From contig NW_027192650.1 in NCBI RefSeq assembly GCF_949987515.2, positions 3,658,001 to 3,722,000 of the forward strand: DNA of 64,000 nt, given 5' to 3'. The notes below the pieces were generated by a model. The model was not told the origin of the DNA and ran no database searches. It saw only the letters and a program-made list of their open reading frames with translations. Position numbers and translations under genes: made by a program. The stretch is from Delphinus delphis (Eukaryota; Chordata; Mammalia; Artiodactyla; Delphinidae). Positions 38,141 through 50,519 of this stretch are shown here, in pieces. Position 1 is the first letter of the stretch. Each line of letters starts with the position of its first letter.

Positions 38141-39466
38141 CTTAAGTCAAATATGGAATAGACAAGAGCTACTCCTTGCTCAACGAAATGGACTCAACAC
38201 CGCATATTAAACGCCTAAGAATGTACCTGACTAGTAAGTATCTTAAAACCTATGGATTGCTATGTCTCTGAAAGAGAATCAAGCATGTGTACAGGGGCAT
38301 AAACGCAGCAGTGATAGGATTGGAGAGGTTCGGTGAGCAAATGAAGACCCTTTGAAGTCATATTGCATGGTACCCATTACACGGGTCTTAACTCTCCAGG
38401 TTTAAGGTATTCTTCCTTCAGCTAAAACATACATGTGGAACCTAGAGTATTATCAACCATGTGATCAGGAGACGTGTTCAAATATGTCTCAGTTTTCGTA
38501 CCCTGGTACTCGGGTGCAACATTCCAGACGCTTTACTAACACTCTCCCCACTTGGAGAGTCAGTCCCTTTAACCTCCTGTTTGGCCCAGTTTGCAATTTC
38601 TGCAGAAGATGAACAGGAATAGCGAGAACCAATGAGAGGCTAGCTGGAGGTGTCTGGACGGGCAAATTTAACTCTCATTTCCAATCAGGAAGAGGAATTA
38701 ACCAAAGGCTCAGCATGCCGGGCCGGAACCAGATTAGGGCCTGAAGCCATCCTGCGGTGTTGCGGCCAGGTCACAAGAAAGCAAGTTGAAGAAAGGAGCT
38801 CAGGGGCACTGTAATTCACAAACCTGCAGAGTTATAAATGACAGCTATCGTCCAAAAATATACTGAAGTAAGGCTGCCAAGAGGACTTGAAAGCGGGGCA
38901 GAATTGCAGGAAACCGATTTCAGGAGGTAGACTGGAATTGCATTGAAAGCATAGGAAAAGAGGCAGAACGTCCACAATGATGCACTTGGCCAAAAAGGGC
39001 GTATGCGTTTTTTCCTGAATATATTCAGGAAAAAACGCATACGCCCTTTTTGGCCAACCAAGCAAGCTTGCAAAGGAAATCTGCACTACAATGAAGTCTC
39101 ACTTCCCGCCGGTCAAAAGGGCCATCCGAAAAAAGTGTAAAATCCAGAAAGGCAGGACAGGCCATGGAGAACTGGGAGCCTTGTTATGCTGATGGGCGGG
39201 ATGTAAATTGCCAACAAACACTCGGGAGAAGTGTATGGTGTTTCCTGAAACATCTAAAAAACAAAGCAACAGAGCCTAGGGCACTGCCACTTATGGTCCT
39301 ATAGCATAGGGAAATTAAAATCAAAAAGACACAGCCACCCCAAAGTTTGGGACGCCTCTGTTTACAAGAACCTCGTTTACAGTACAAGTTCAACATCACA
39401 GAAAGTGAAAAATGGATAAAGAAGTTGTGGTATTTACTTACAAAGCAATATCACTCAGCAATGAAA
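37887..39466 (+). repeat. Monomer U25, type B
   Basis: The middle copies U22 ('gatcaggagacg', 'cgtaccctgg', 'ccaatcagg'). Private changes are 'gagtattatc' near 38445 and 'aaaatatactg' near 38855. Palindrome 38986-39057, perfect. Confidence 0.95.
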
Positions 39467-41298
39467 TCTATGTCATCAGGCCCTTAGCATCACAATGAGT
39501 GGATTCAGGTATGATGATTCTAACTGAAATAAGTCACACAGAAAAAGAAACATCATAAGATATCAGTAATACACGGAATGTAAACTTGGCTACACAGGAA
39601 CTGAATTACAGAACAGAACAGGGTCTCAAATTTAGAAAACCAACTTATGCTTGCTTAAGGTTAAAGGTGAGTTGGGGTGCTGCATAAAACCAGAGATTGA
39701 AATGAGCACAGATAAAGTTCCTTAAGTCAAATATGGAATAGACAAGAGCTACTCCTTGCTCAACGAAATGGACTCAACACCGCATATTAAACGCCTAAGA
39801 ATGTACCTGACTAGTAAGTATCGTAAAACCTATGGATTGCTATGTCTCCAAAAGAGAATCAAGCATGTGTACAGGGGCATAAACGCAGCAGTGATAGGAT
39901 TGGAGAGGTTCGGTGAGCAAATGAAGACCCTTTGAAGTCATATTGCATGGTACCCATTACACGGGTCTCAACTCTCCAGGTTTAAGGTATTCTTCCTTCA
40001 GCTAAAACATGCATGTGGAACCCAAGTATGATCAACCATGTGAACGGGAGACGTGTTCAAATATGTCTCAGTTTTCCTCCCCTGGTATTCGGGTGCAACA
40101 TTCCAGACGCTTTACTAACACTCTCCCCACTTGGAGAGTCAGCGCCTTTAACCTCCTGTTTGGCACAGTTTGCAATTTCTGCGGAAGATGAACAGGAATA
40201 GCGAGAACCAATGAGAGGCTAGCTGGAGGTGTCTGGACGGGCAAATTTAACTCTCATTTCCCACCAGGAAGAGGAAATAACCAAAGGTCAGCATGCCGGG
40301 CCGGAAGCAGATTAGGGCCTGAAGCCATCCTGCGGTGTTGCGGCCAGCTCAAAAGAAAGCGAGTTGATGAAAGGAGCTCAGGGGCACTGTAATTCACAAA
40401 CCTGCAGAGTTATAAATGACAGCTATCGTCCAAAAATAGACTGAAGTAAGGCTGCCAAGAAGACTTGAAAGCGGGGCAGAATTGCAGGAAACCGATTTCA
40501 GGAGGTAGATTGGAATTGCATTGAAAGCATAGGAAAAGAGGCAGAACGTCCACAATGATGCACTTGGCCAAAAAGGGCGTATGCATTTTTTCCTGAATAT
40601 ATTCAGGAAAAAACGCATACGCCCTTTTTGGCCAACCAAGCAAGCTTGCAAAGGAAATCTGCACTACAATGAAGTCTCACTTCCCCCCGGTCAAAAGGGC
40701 CATCTGAAAAAAGTGTAAAATCCAGAAAGGCAGGACAGGCCATGGAGAACTGGGAGCCCTGTTATGCTGATGGGCGGGATGTAAATTGCCAACAACCACT
40801 CGGGAGAATTGTATGGTGTTTCCTGAAACATCTAAAAAACAAAGCAACAGAACCTAGGGCACTTCCACTTACGATCCTATAGCTTAGGGAAATTAAAATC
40901 AAAAAGACACAGCCACCCCAAAGTTTGGAACGGCTCTGTTTACAAGAACCTCGTTTACAGTACAAGTTCAACATCGCAGAAAGTGAAAAATGGATAAAGA
41001 AGTTGTGGTATTTACTTACAAAGCAATATCACTCAGCAATGAAATCTGTGTCATCAGGCCCTTAGCAGCACAATGAGTGGATTCAGGTATGATGATTCTA
41101 ACTGAAGTAAGTCACACAGAAAAAGAAACATCATAAGATATCAGTAATACACGGAATGGAAACTTGGCTACACAGGAACTGAATTACAGAACAGAACAGG
41201 GTCTCAAATTTAGAAAACCTACTTATGCTTGCTTAAGGGGAAAGGTGAGTTGGGGTGCTGCATAAAACCAGAGATTGAAATGAGCACAGATAAAGTTC
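39403..41298 (+). repeat. 1.9-kb block duplicated at 3,158 bp, copy 2
   Basis: Partner of 36245-38140. It differs by few bases, including 'ggaagcag' for 'ggaaccag' near 40305, a rearranged 'accaaaggtcag' for 'accaaagctcag' near 40281, and a CpG transition in the palindrome left arm at 40585. Confidence 0.8.
39467..41044 (+). repeat. Monomer U26, type A
   Basis: Partner of U24. Palindrome 40564-40635 has one CpG-transition mismatch (40585) at the same arm position as U4 and U8, while U24 is perfect there, so this change recurred independently or by exchange. Confidence 0.95.
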
Positions 41299-42624
41299 CT
41301 TAAGCCAAATATGGAATAGAAAAGAGCTACTCCTTGCTCAACGAAATAGACTCAACACCCCATATTAAATGCCTAAGAATGTACCTGACTAGTAAGTATC
41401 TTAAAACCTATGGATTGCTATGTCTCCGAAAGAGAATCAAGCATGTGTACAGGGGCATAAACGCAGCAGTGATAGGATTGGAGAGGTTCGGTGAGCAAAT
41501 GAAGACCCTTTGAAGTCATATTGCATGGTACCCATTCCACGGGTTTCAACTACCCAGGTTTAAGGTATTCTTCCTTCAGCTAAAACATGCATGTGGAACC
41601 TAGAGTATGATCAACCATGTGATCGGGAGACGTGTTCAAATATGTCTCAGTTTTCCTCCCCTGGTACTCGGGTGCAACATTCCAGACGCTTTACTAACAC
41701 TCTCCCCACTTGGAGAGTCAGTCCCTTTAACCTCCTGTTTGGCACAGTTTGCAATTTCTGTGGAAGATGAACAGGAATAGCGAGAACCAATGAGAGGCTA
41801 GCTGGAGGTGTCTGGACGGGCAAATTTAACTCTCATTTCCCACCAGGAAGAGGAATTAACCAAAGGCTCAGCATGCCGGGCCGGAACCAGATTAGGGCCT
41901 GAAGCCATCCTGCGGTGTTGCGGCCAGGTCACAAGAAAGCGAGTTGAAGAAAGGAGCTCAGGGGCACTGTAATTCACAAACCTGCAGAGTTATAAATGAC
42001 AGCTATCGTCCAAAAATAGACTGAAGTAAGGCTGCCAAGAGGACTTGAAAGCGGGGCAGAATTGCAGGAAACCGATTTCAGGAGGTAGACTGGAATTGCA
42101 TTGAAAGCATAGGAAAAGAGGCAGAACGTCCACAATGATGCACTTGGCCAAAAAGGGCGTATGCGTTTTTTCCTGAATATATTCAGGAAAAAACGCATAC
42201 GCCCTTTTTGGCCAACCAAGCAAGCTTGCAAAGGAAATCTGCACTACAATGAAGTCTCACTTCCCCCCGGTCAAAAGGGCCATCTGAAAAAAGTGTAAAA
42301 TCCAGAAAGGCAGGACAGGCCATGGAGAACTGGGAGCCTTGTTATGCTGATAGGCGGGATGTAAATTGCCAACAGACACTTGGGAGAAGTGTATGGTGTT
42401 TCCTGAAACATCTAAAAAACAAAGCAACAGAGCCTAGGGCACTGCCACTTATGGTCCTATAGCTTAGGGAAATTAAAATCAAAAAGACACAGCCACCCCA
42501 AAGTTTGGGACGCCTCTGTTTACAAGAACATCGTTTACAGTACAAGTTCAACATCGCAGAAAGTGAAAAATGGATAAAGAAGTTGTGGTATTTACTTACA
42601 AAGAAATATCACTCAGCAATGAAA
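41045..42624 (+). repeat. Monomer U27, type B
   Basis: The first ~250 bp belong to the 3,158-bp duplicate; afterwards it resembles U21 ('gaaatagactc', 'caccccatattaaatgcc' near 41343). Private 'gctgataggcgg' near 42346. Palindrome 42144-42215, perfect. Confidence 0.95.
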
Positions 42625-44202
42625 TCTATGTCATCAGGCCCTTAGCATCACAATGAGTGGATTCAGGTATGATGATTCTAACTGAAATAAGTCACACAGA
42701 AAAAGAAACATCATAAGATATCACTAATACACGGAATGTAAACTTGGCTACACAGGAACTGAATTACAGAATAGAACAGGGTCTCAAATTTAGAAAACCA
42801 ACTTATGCTTGCTTAAGGGTAAAGGTGAGTTGGGGTGCTGCATAAAACCAGAGATTGAAATGAGCACAGATAAAGTTCCTTAAGTCAAATATGGAATAGA
42901 CAAGAGCTACTCCTTGCTCAACGAAATGGACTCAACACCGCATATTAAACGCCTAAGAATGTACCTGACTAGTAAGTATCGTAAAACCTATGGATTGCTA
43001 TGTCTCCAAAAGAGAATCAAGCATGTGTACAGGGGCATAAACGCAGCAGTGATAGGATTGGAGAGGTTCGGTGAGCAAATGAAGACCCTTTGAAGTCATA
43101 TTGCATGGTACCCATTCCACGGGTTTCAACTACCCAGGTTTTAGGTATTCTTCCTTCAGCTAAAACATGCATGTGGAACCTAGAGTATGATCAACCATGT
43201 GATCGGGAGACGTGTTCAAATATGTCTCAGTTTTCGTACCCTGGTACTCGGGTGCAACATTCCAGACGCTTTACTAACACTCTCCCCACTTGGAGAGTCA
43301 GTCCCTTTAACCTCCTGTTTGGCCCAGTTTGCAATTTCTGCGGAAGATGAACAGGAATAGCGAGAACCAATGAGAGGCTAGCTGGAGGTGTCTGGACGGG
43401 CAAATTTAACTCTCATTGCCCACCAGGAAGAGGAATTAACCAAAGGCTCAGCATGCCGCGCCGGAACCAGATTAGGACCTGAAGCCATCCTGTGGTGTTG
43501 CGGCCAGGTCACAAGAAAGCGAGTTAAAGAAAGGAGCTCAGGGGCACTGTAATTCACAAACCTGCAGAGTTATAAATGACAGCTATCGTCCAAAAATAGA
43601 CTGAAGTAAGGCTGCCAAGAGGACTTGAAAGCGGGGCAGAATTGCAGGAAACCGATTTCAGGAGGTAGACTGGAATTGCATTGAAAGCATAGGAAAAGAG
43701 GCAGAACGTCCACAATGATGCACTTGGCCAAAAAGGGCGTATGAGTTTTTTCCTGAATATATTCAGGAAAAAACTCATACGCCCTTTTTGGCCAACCAAG
43801 CAAGCTTGCAACGGAAATCTGCACTACAATGAAGTCTCACTTCCCCCCGGTCAAAAGGGCCATCTGAAAAAAGTGTAAAATCCAGAAAGGCAACAGGACA
43901 TTGAGAACTGGGAGCCTTGTTATGCTGATGGGCTGGATGTAAATTGCCAACAGACACTTGGGAGAAGTGTATGGTGTTTCCTGAAACATCTAAAAAACAA
44001 AGCAACAGAGCCTAGGGCACTTCCACTTATGGTCCTATAGCTTAGGGAAATTAAAATCAAAAAGACACAGCCACCCCAAAGTTTGGAACGGCTCTGTTTA
44101 CAAGAACCTCGTTTACAGTACAAGTTCAACATCGCAGAAAGTGAAAAATGGATAAAGAAGTTGTGGTATTCACTTACAAAGCAATATCACTCAGCAATGA
44201 AA
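42625..44202 (+). repeat. Monomer U28, type B, compensated palindrome
   Basis: Palindrome 43724-43795 carries complementary changes on both arms and remains perfect. Variant set 'tcattgcccacc', 'gccgcgccgg', 'attaggacctg' is shared with U29, U30, U35 and U36. 'ggcaacaggacattgag' near 43889. Confidence 0.95.
43724..43795. repeat. Palindrome P28 with compensated arm changes
   Basis: The left arm reads 'gtatgagttttttcc' where other copies have 'gtatgcgttttttcc'. The right arm reads 'aaaaaactcatac' where others have 'aaaaaacgcatac'. The two substitutions (c to a, g to t) sit at paired positions, so the 72-bp symmetry stays exact. One of the two CpG sites per arm is lost. Confidence 0.95.
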
Positions 44203-45782
44203 TCTATGTCATCAGGCCCTTAGCAGCACAATGAGTGGATTCAGGTATGATGATTCTAACTGAAATAAGTCACACAGAAAAAGAAACATCATAAGATATC
44301 AGTAATACACGGAATGGAAACTTGGCTACACAGGAACTGAATTACAGAACAGAACAGGGTCTCAAATTTAGAAAACCAACTTATGCTTGCTTAAGGGTAA
44401 AGGTGAGTTGGGGTGCTGCATAAAACCAGAGATTGAAATGAGCACAGATAAAGTTCCTTAAGCCAAATATGGAATAGACAAGAGCTACTCCTTGCTCAAC
44501 GAAATGGACTCAACACCGCATATTAAATGCCTAAGAATGTACCTGACTAGTAAGTATCTTAAAACCTATGGAATGCTATGTCTCCAAAAGAGAATCAAGC
44601 ATGTGTACAGGGGCATAAACGCAGCAGTGATAGGATTGGAGAGGTTCGGTGAGCAAATGAAGACGCTTTGAAGTCATATTGCATGGTACCCATTCCACGG
44701 GTTTCAACTACCCAGGTTTAAGGTATTCTTCCTTCAGCTAAAACATGCATGTGGAACCTAGAGTATGATCAACCATGTGATCGGGAGACGTGTTCAAATA
44801 TGTCTCAGTTTTCCTCCCCTGGTACTCGGGTGCAACACTCCAGACGCTTTACTAACACTCTCCCCACTTGGAGAGTCAGTCCCTTTAACCTCCTGTTTGG
44901 CCCAGTTTGCAATTTCTGCGGAAGATGAACAGGAATAGCGAGAACCAATGAGAGGCTAGCTGGAGGTGTCTGGACGGGCAAATTTAACGCTCATTGCCCA
45001 CCAGGAAGAGGAATTAACCAAAGGCTCAGCATGCCGCGCCGGAACCAGATTAGGACCTGAAGCCATCCTGTGGTGTTGCGGCCAGGTCACAAGAAAGCGA
45101 GTTGAAGAAAGGAGCTCAGGGGCACTGTAATTCACAAACCTGCAGAGTTATAAATGACAGCTATCGTCCAAAAATAGACTGAAGTAAGGCTGCCAACAGG
45201 ACTTGAAAGCGGGGCAGAATTGCAGGAAACCGATTTCAGGAGGTAGACTGGAATTGCATTGAAAGCATAGGAAAAGAGGCAGAACGTCCACAATGATGCA
45301 CTTGGCCAAAAAGGGCGTATGCGTTTTTTCCTGAATATATTCAGGAAAAAACGCATCTGCACTTTTTGGCCAACCAAGCAAGCTTGCAAAGGAAATCTGC
45401 ACTACAATGAAGTCTCACTTCCCCCCGGTCAAAAGGGCCATCTGAAAAAAGTGTAAAATCCAGAAAGGCAGGACAGGCCATGGAGAACTGGGAGCCTTGT
45501 TATGCTGATGGGCGGGATGTAAATTGCCAACAGACACTCGGGAGAAGTGTATGGTGTTTCCTGAAACATCTAAAAAACAAAGCAACAGAGCCTAGGGCAC
45601 TTCCACTTATGGTCCTATAGCTTAGGGAAATTAAAATCAAAAAGACACAGCCACCCCAAAGTTTGGGACGCCTCTGTTTACAAGAACCTCGTTTACAGTA
45701 CAAGTTCAACATCGCAGAAAGTGAAAAATGGATAAAGAAGTTGTGGTATTTACTTACAAAGCAATATCACTCAGCAATGAAA
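44203..45782 (+). repeat. Monomer U29, type B
   Basis: Palindrome 45302-45373 is the most decayed copy, with three changes in the right arm ('catctgcac' for 'catacgccc'). 'aacactccag' near 44834 and 'gccaacagg' near 45192 are private. Partner U35 has an intact palindrome. Confidence 0.95.
45302..45373. repeat. Palindrome P29, decayed right arm
   Basis: The left arm is canonical. The right arm carries three substitutions within six bases ('catctgcac' for 'catacgccc'), making it the least symmetric copy. One of these, 'gcac' for 'gccc', is also the only mismatch in the copy at 29515-29586. Confidence 0.93.
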
Positions 45783-47360
45783 TCTATGTCATCAGGCCCT
45801 TAGCATCACAATGAGTGGATTCAGGTATGATGATTCTAACTGAAATAAGTCACACAGAAAAAGAAACATCATAAGATATCAGTAATACACGGAATGGAAA
45901 CTTGGCTACACAGGAACTGAATTACAGAACAGAACAGGGTCTCAAATTTAGAAAACCAACTTATGCTTGCTTAAGGGTAAAGGTGAGTTGGGGTGCTGCA
46001 TAAAACCAGAGATTGAAATGAGCACAGATAAAGTTCCTTAAGCCAAATATGGAATAGACAAGAGCTACTCCTTGCTCAACGAAATGGACTCAACACCGCA
46101 TATTAAACGCCTAAGAATGTACCTGACTTGTAAGTATCTTAAAACCTATGGATTGCTATGTCTCCGAAAGAGAATCAAGCATGTGTACAGGGGCATAAAC
46201 GCAGCAGTGATAGGATTGGAGAGGTTCGGTGAGCAAATGAAGACCCTTTGAAGTCATATTGCATGGTACCCATTCCACGGGTTTCAACTACCCAGGTTTA
46301 AGGTATTCTTCCTTCAGCTAAAACATGCATGTGGAACCTAGAGTATGATCAACCATGTGATCGGGAGACGTGTTCAAATATGTCTCAGTTTTCGTACCCT
46401 GGTACTCGGGTGCAACATTCCAGACGCTTTACTAACACTCTCCCCACTTGGAGAGTCAGTCCCTTTAACCTCCTGTTTGGCCCAGTTTGCAATTTCTGCG
46501 GAAGATGAACAGGAATTGCGAGAACCAATGAGTGGCTAGCTGGAGGTGCCTGGACGGGCAAATTTAACTCTCATTGCCCACCAGGAAGAGGAATTAACCA
46601 AAGGCTCAGCATGCCGCGCCGGAACCAGATTAGGACCTGAAGCCATCCTGTGGTGTTGCGGCCAGGTCACAAGAAAGCGAGTTGAAGAAAGGAGCTCAGG
46701 GGCACTGTAATTCACAAACCTGCAGAGTTATAAATGACAGCTATCGTCCAAAAATAGACTGAAGTAAGGCTGCCAAGAGGACTTGAAAGCGGGGCAGAAT
46801 TGCAGGAAACCGATTTCAGGAGGTAGACTGGAATTGCATTGAAAGCATAGGAAAAGAGGCAGAACGTCCACAATGATGCACTTGGCCAAAAAGGGCGTAT
46901 GCGTTTTTTCCTGAATATATTCAGGAAAAAACGCATACGCCCTTTTTGGCCAACCAAGCAAGCTTGCAAAGGAAATCTGCACTACAATGAAGTCTCACTT
47001 CCCCCCGGTCAAAAGGGCCATCTGAAAAAAGTGTAAAATCCAGAAAGGCAACAGGCCATTGAGAACTGGGAGCCTTGTTATGCTGATGGGCTGGATGTAA
47101 ATTGCCAACAGACACTTGGGAGAAGTGTATGGTGTTTCCTGAAACATCTAAAAAACAAAGCAACAGAGCCTAGGGCACTTCCACTTATGGTCCTATAGCT
47201 TAGGGAAATTAAAATCAAAAAGACACAGCCACCCCAAAGTTTGGAACGGCTGTATTTACAAGAACCTCGTTTACAGTACAAGTTCAACATCGCAGAAAGT
47301 GAAAAATGGATAAAGAAGTTGTGGTATTCACTTACAAAGCAATATCACTCAGCAATGAAA
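45783..47360 (+). repeat. Monomer U30, type B
   Basis: Private 'aggaattgcgag' near 46511, 'gagtggctagc' near 46530 and 'ggctgtattta' near 47248. 'ggcaacaggccattgag' near 47048. Palindrome 46882-46953, perfect. Partner U36. Confidence 0.95.
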
Positions 47361-48940
47361 TCTATGTCATCAGGCCCTTAGCAGCACAATGAGTGGATTC
47401 AGGTATGATGATTCTAACTGAAATAACTCACACAGAAAAAGAAACATCATAAGATATCAGTAATACACGGAATGGAAACTTGGCTACACAGGAACTGAAT
47501 TACAGAACAGAACAGTGTCTCAAATTTAGAAAAACAACTTATGCTTGCTTAAGGGTAAAGGTGAGTTGGGGTGCTGCATAAAACCAGAGATTGAAATGAG
47601 CACAGATAAAGTTCCTTAAGCCAAATATGGAATAGACAAGAGCTACTCCTTGCTCAACGAAATGGACTCAACACCGCATAGTAAACGCCTAAGAATGTAC
47701 CTGACTAGTAAGTATCTTAAAACCTATGGATTGCTATGTCTCCGAAAGAGAATCAAGCATGTGTACAGGGGCATAAACGCAGCAGTGATAGGATTGGAGA
47801 GGTTCGGTGAGCAAATGAAGACCCTTTGAAGTCATATTGCATGGTACCCATTCCACGGGTTTCAACTACCCAGGTTTAAGGTATTCTTCCTTCAGCTAAA
47901 ACATGCATGTGGAACCTAGAGTATGATCAACCATGTGATCGGGAGACGTGTTCAAATATGTCTCAGTTTTCCTCCCCTGGTACTCGGGTGCAACATTCCA
48001 GACGCTTTACTAACACTCTCCCCACTTGGAGAGTCAGTCCCTTTAACATCCTGTTTGGCCCAGTTTGCAATTTCTGCGGAAGATGAACAGGAATAGCGAG
48101 AACCAATGAGAGGCTAGCTGGAGGTGTCTGGACGGGCAAATTTAACTCTCATTTCCCACCAGGAAGAGGAATTAACCAAAGGCTCAGCATGCCGGGCCGG
48201 AACCAGATTAGGGCCTGAAGCCATCCTGCGGTGTTGCGGCCAGGTCACAAGAAAGCGAGTTGAAGAAAGGAGCTCAGGGGCACTGTAATTCACAAACCTG
48301 CAGAGTTATAAATGACAGCTATCATCCAAAAATAGACTGAAGTAAGGCTGCCAAGAGGACTTGAAAGCGGGGCAGAATTGCAGGAAACCGATTTCAGGAG
48401 GTAGACTGGAATTGCATTGAAAGCATAGGAAAAGAGGCAGAACGTCCACAATGATGCACTTGGCCAAAAAGGGCATATGCGTTTTTTCCTGAATATATTC
48501 AGGAAAAAACACATACGCCCTTTTTGGCCAACCAAGCAAGCTTGCAAAGGAAATCTGCACTACAATGAAGTCTCACTTCCCCCCGGTCAAAAGGGCCATC
48601 TGAAAAAAGTGTAAAATCCAGAAAGGCAGGACAGGCCATGGAGAACTGGGAGCCTTGTTATGCTGATGGGCGGGATGTAAATTGCCAACAGACACTCGGG
48701 AGAAGTGTATGGTGTTTCCTGAAACATCTAAAAAACAAAGCAACAGAGCCTAGGGCACTGCCACTTATGGTCCTATAGCTTAGGGAAATTAAAATCAAAA
48801 AGACACAGCCACCCCAAAGTTTGGGACGCCTCTGTTTACAAGAACCTCGTTTACAGTACAAGTTCAACATCGCAGAAAGTGAAAAATGGATAAAGAAGTT
48901 GTGGTATTTACTTACAAAGCAATATCACTCAGCAATGAAA
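47361..48940 (+). repeat. Monomer U31, type B
   Basis: Palindrome 48460-48531 has two CpG-transition mismatches, one on each arm ('gggcatatg' left, 'aaacacatac' right). Private 'tatcatccaaa' near 48320 and 'taacatcctg' near 48044. Confidence 0.95.
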
Positions 48941-50519
48941 TCTATGTCATCAGGCCCTTAGCATCACAATGAGTGGATTCAGGTATGATGATTCTAACTG
49001 AAATAAGTCACACAGAAAAAGAAACATCATAAGATATCAGTAATACATGGAATGTAAACTTGGCTACACAGGAACTGAATTACAGAACAGAACAGGGTCT
49101 CAAATTTAGAAAACCAACTTATGCTTGCTTAAGGGTAAAGGTGAGTTGGGGTGCTGCATAAAACCAGAGATTGAAATGAGCACAAATAAAGTTCCTTAAG
49201 TCAAATATGGAATAGACAAGAGCTACTCCTTGCTCAACGAAATGGACTCAACACCGCATATTAAACGCCTAAGAATGTACCTGACTAGTAAGTATCGTAA
49301 AACCTATGGATTGCTATGTCTCCAAAAGAGAATCAAGCATGTGTACAGGGGCATAAACGCAACAGTGATAGGATTGGAGACGTTCGGTGAGCAAATGAAG
49401 ACCCTTTGAAGTCATATTGCATGGTACCCATTACACGGGTCTCAACTCTCCAGGTTTAAGGTATTCTTCCTTCAGCTAAAACATGCATGTGGAACCCAAG
49501 TATGATCAACCATGTGAACGGGAGACGTGTTCAAGTATGTCTCAGGTTTCCTCCCCTGGTACTCGGGTGCAACATTCCAGACACTTTACTAACACTCTCC
49601 CCACTTGGAGAGTCAGCGCCTTTAACCTCCTGTTTGGCCCAGTTTGCAATTTCTGCGGAAGATGAACAGGAATAGCGAGAACCAATGAGAGGCTAGCTGG
49701 AGGTGTCTGGACGGGCAAATTTAACTCTCATTTCCCACCAGGAAGAGGAAATAACCAAAGGCTCAGCGTGCCGTACCGGAACCAGATTAGGGCCTGAAGC
49801 CATCCTGCGGTGTTGCGGCCAGCTCAAAAGAAAGCGAGTTGAAGAAAGGAGCTCAGGGGCACTGTGATTCACAAACCTGCAGAGTTATAAATGACAGCTA
49901 TCGTCCAAAAATAGACTGAAGTAAGGCTGCCAAGAGGACTTGAAAGCGGGGCAGAATTGCAGGAAACCGATTTCAGGAGGTAGACTGGAATTGCATTGAA
50001 AGCATAGGAAAAGAGGCAGAACGTCCACAATGATGCACTTGGCCAAAAAGGGCGTATGCGTTTTTTCCTGAATATATTCAGGAAAAAACGCATACGCCCT
50101 TTTTGGCCAACCAAGCAAGCTTGCAAAGGAAATCTGCACTACAATGAAGTCTCACTTCCCCCCGGTCAAAAGGGCCATCTGAAAAAAGTGTAAAATCCAG
50201 AAAGGCAGGACAGGCCATGGAGAACTGGGAGCCTTGTTATGCTGATGGGCGGGATGTAAATTGCCAACAACCACTCGGGAGAATTGTATGGTGTTTCCTG
50301 AAACATCTAAAAAACAAAGCAACAGAACCTAGGGCACTTCCACTTATGATCCTATAGCTTAGGGAAATTAAAATCAAAAAGACACAGCCACCCCAAAGTT
50401 TGGAAAGGCTCTGTTTACAAGAACCTCGTTTACAGTACAAGTTCAACATCGCAGAAAGTGAAAAATGGATAAAGAAGTTGTGGTATTTACTTACAAAGCA
50501 ATATCACTCAGCAATGAAA
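48941..50519 (+). repeat. Monomer U32, type A
   Basis: Virtually identical to U1, 48,940 bp upstream. Palindrome 50039-50110, perfect. Confidence 0.95.

Larger units (their letters stand above)
43900..47330 (+). repeat. Block of a 9,476-bp hexameric relation, copy 1
   Basis: Shares variants with 53376-56806: 'aatgctatgtctccaaaag' (44572 and 54048), 'tcattgcccaccagg', 'gccgcgccgg', 'attaggacctg', 'cctgtggtgttg', and the 'ggcaaca' deletion form near 47048 and 56524. Edges are approximate. Confidence 0.75.
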
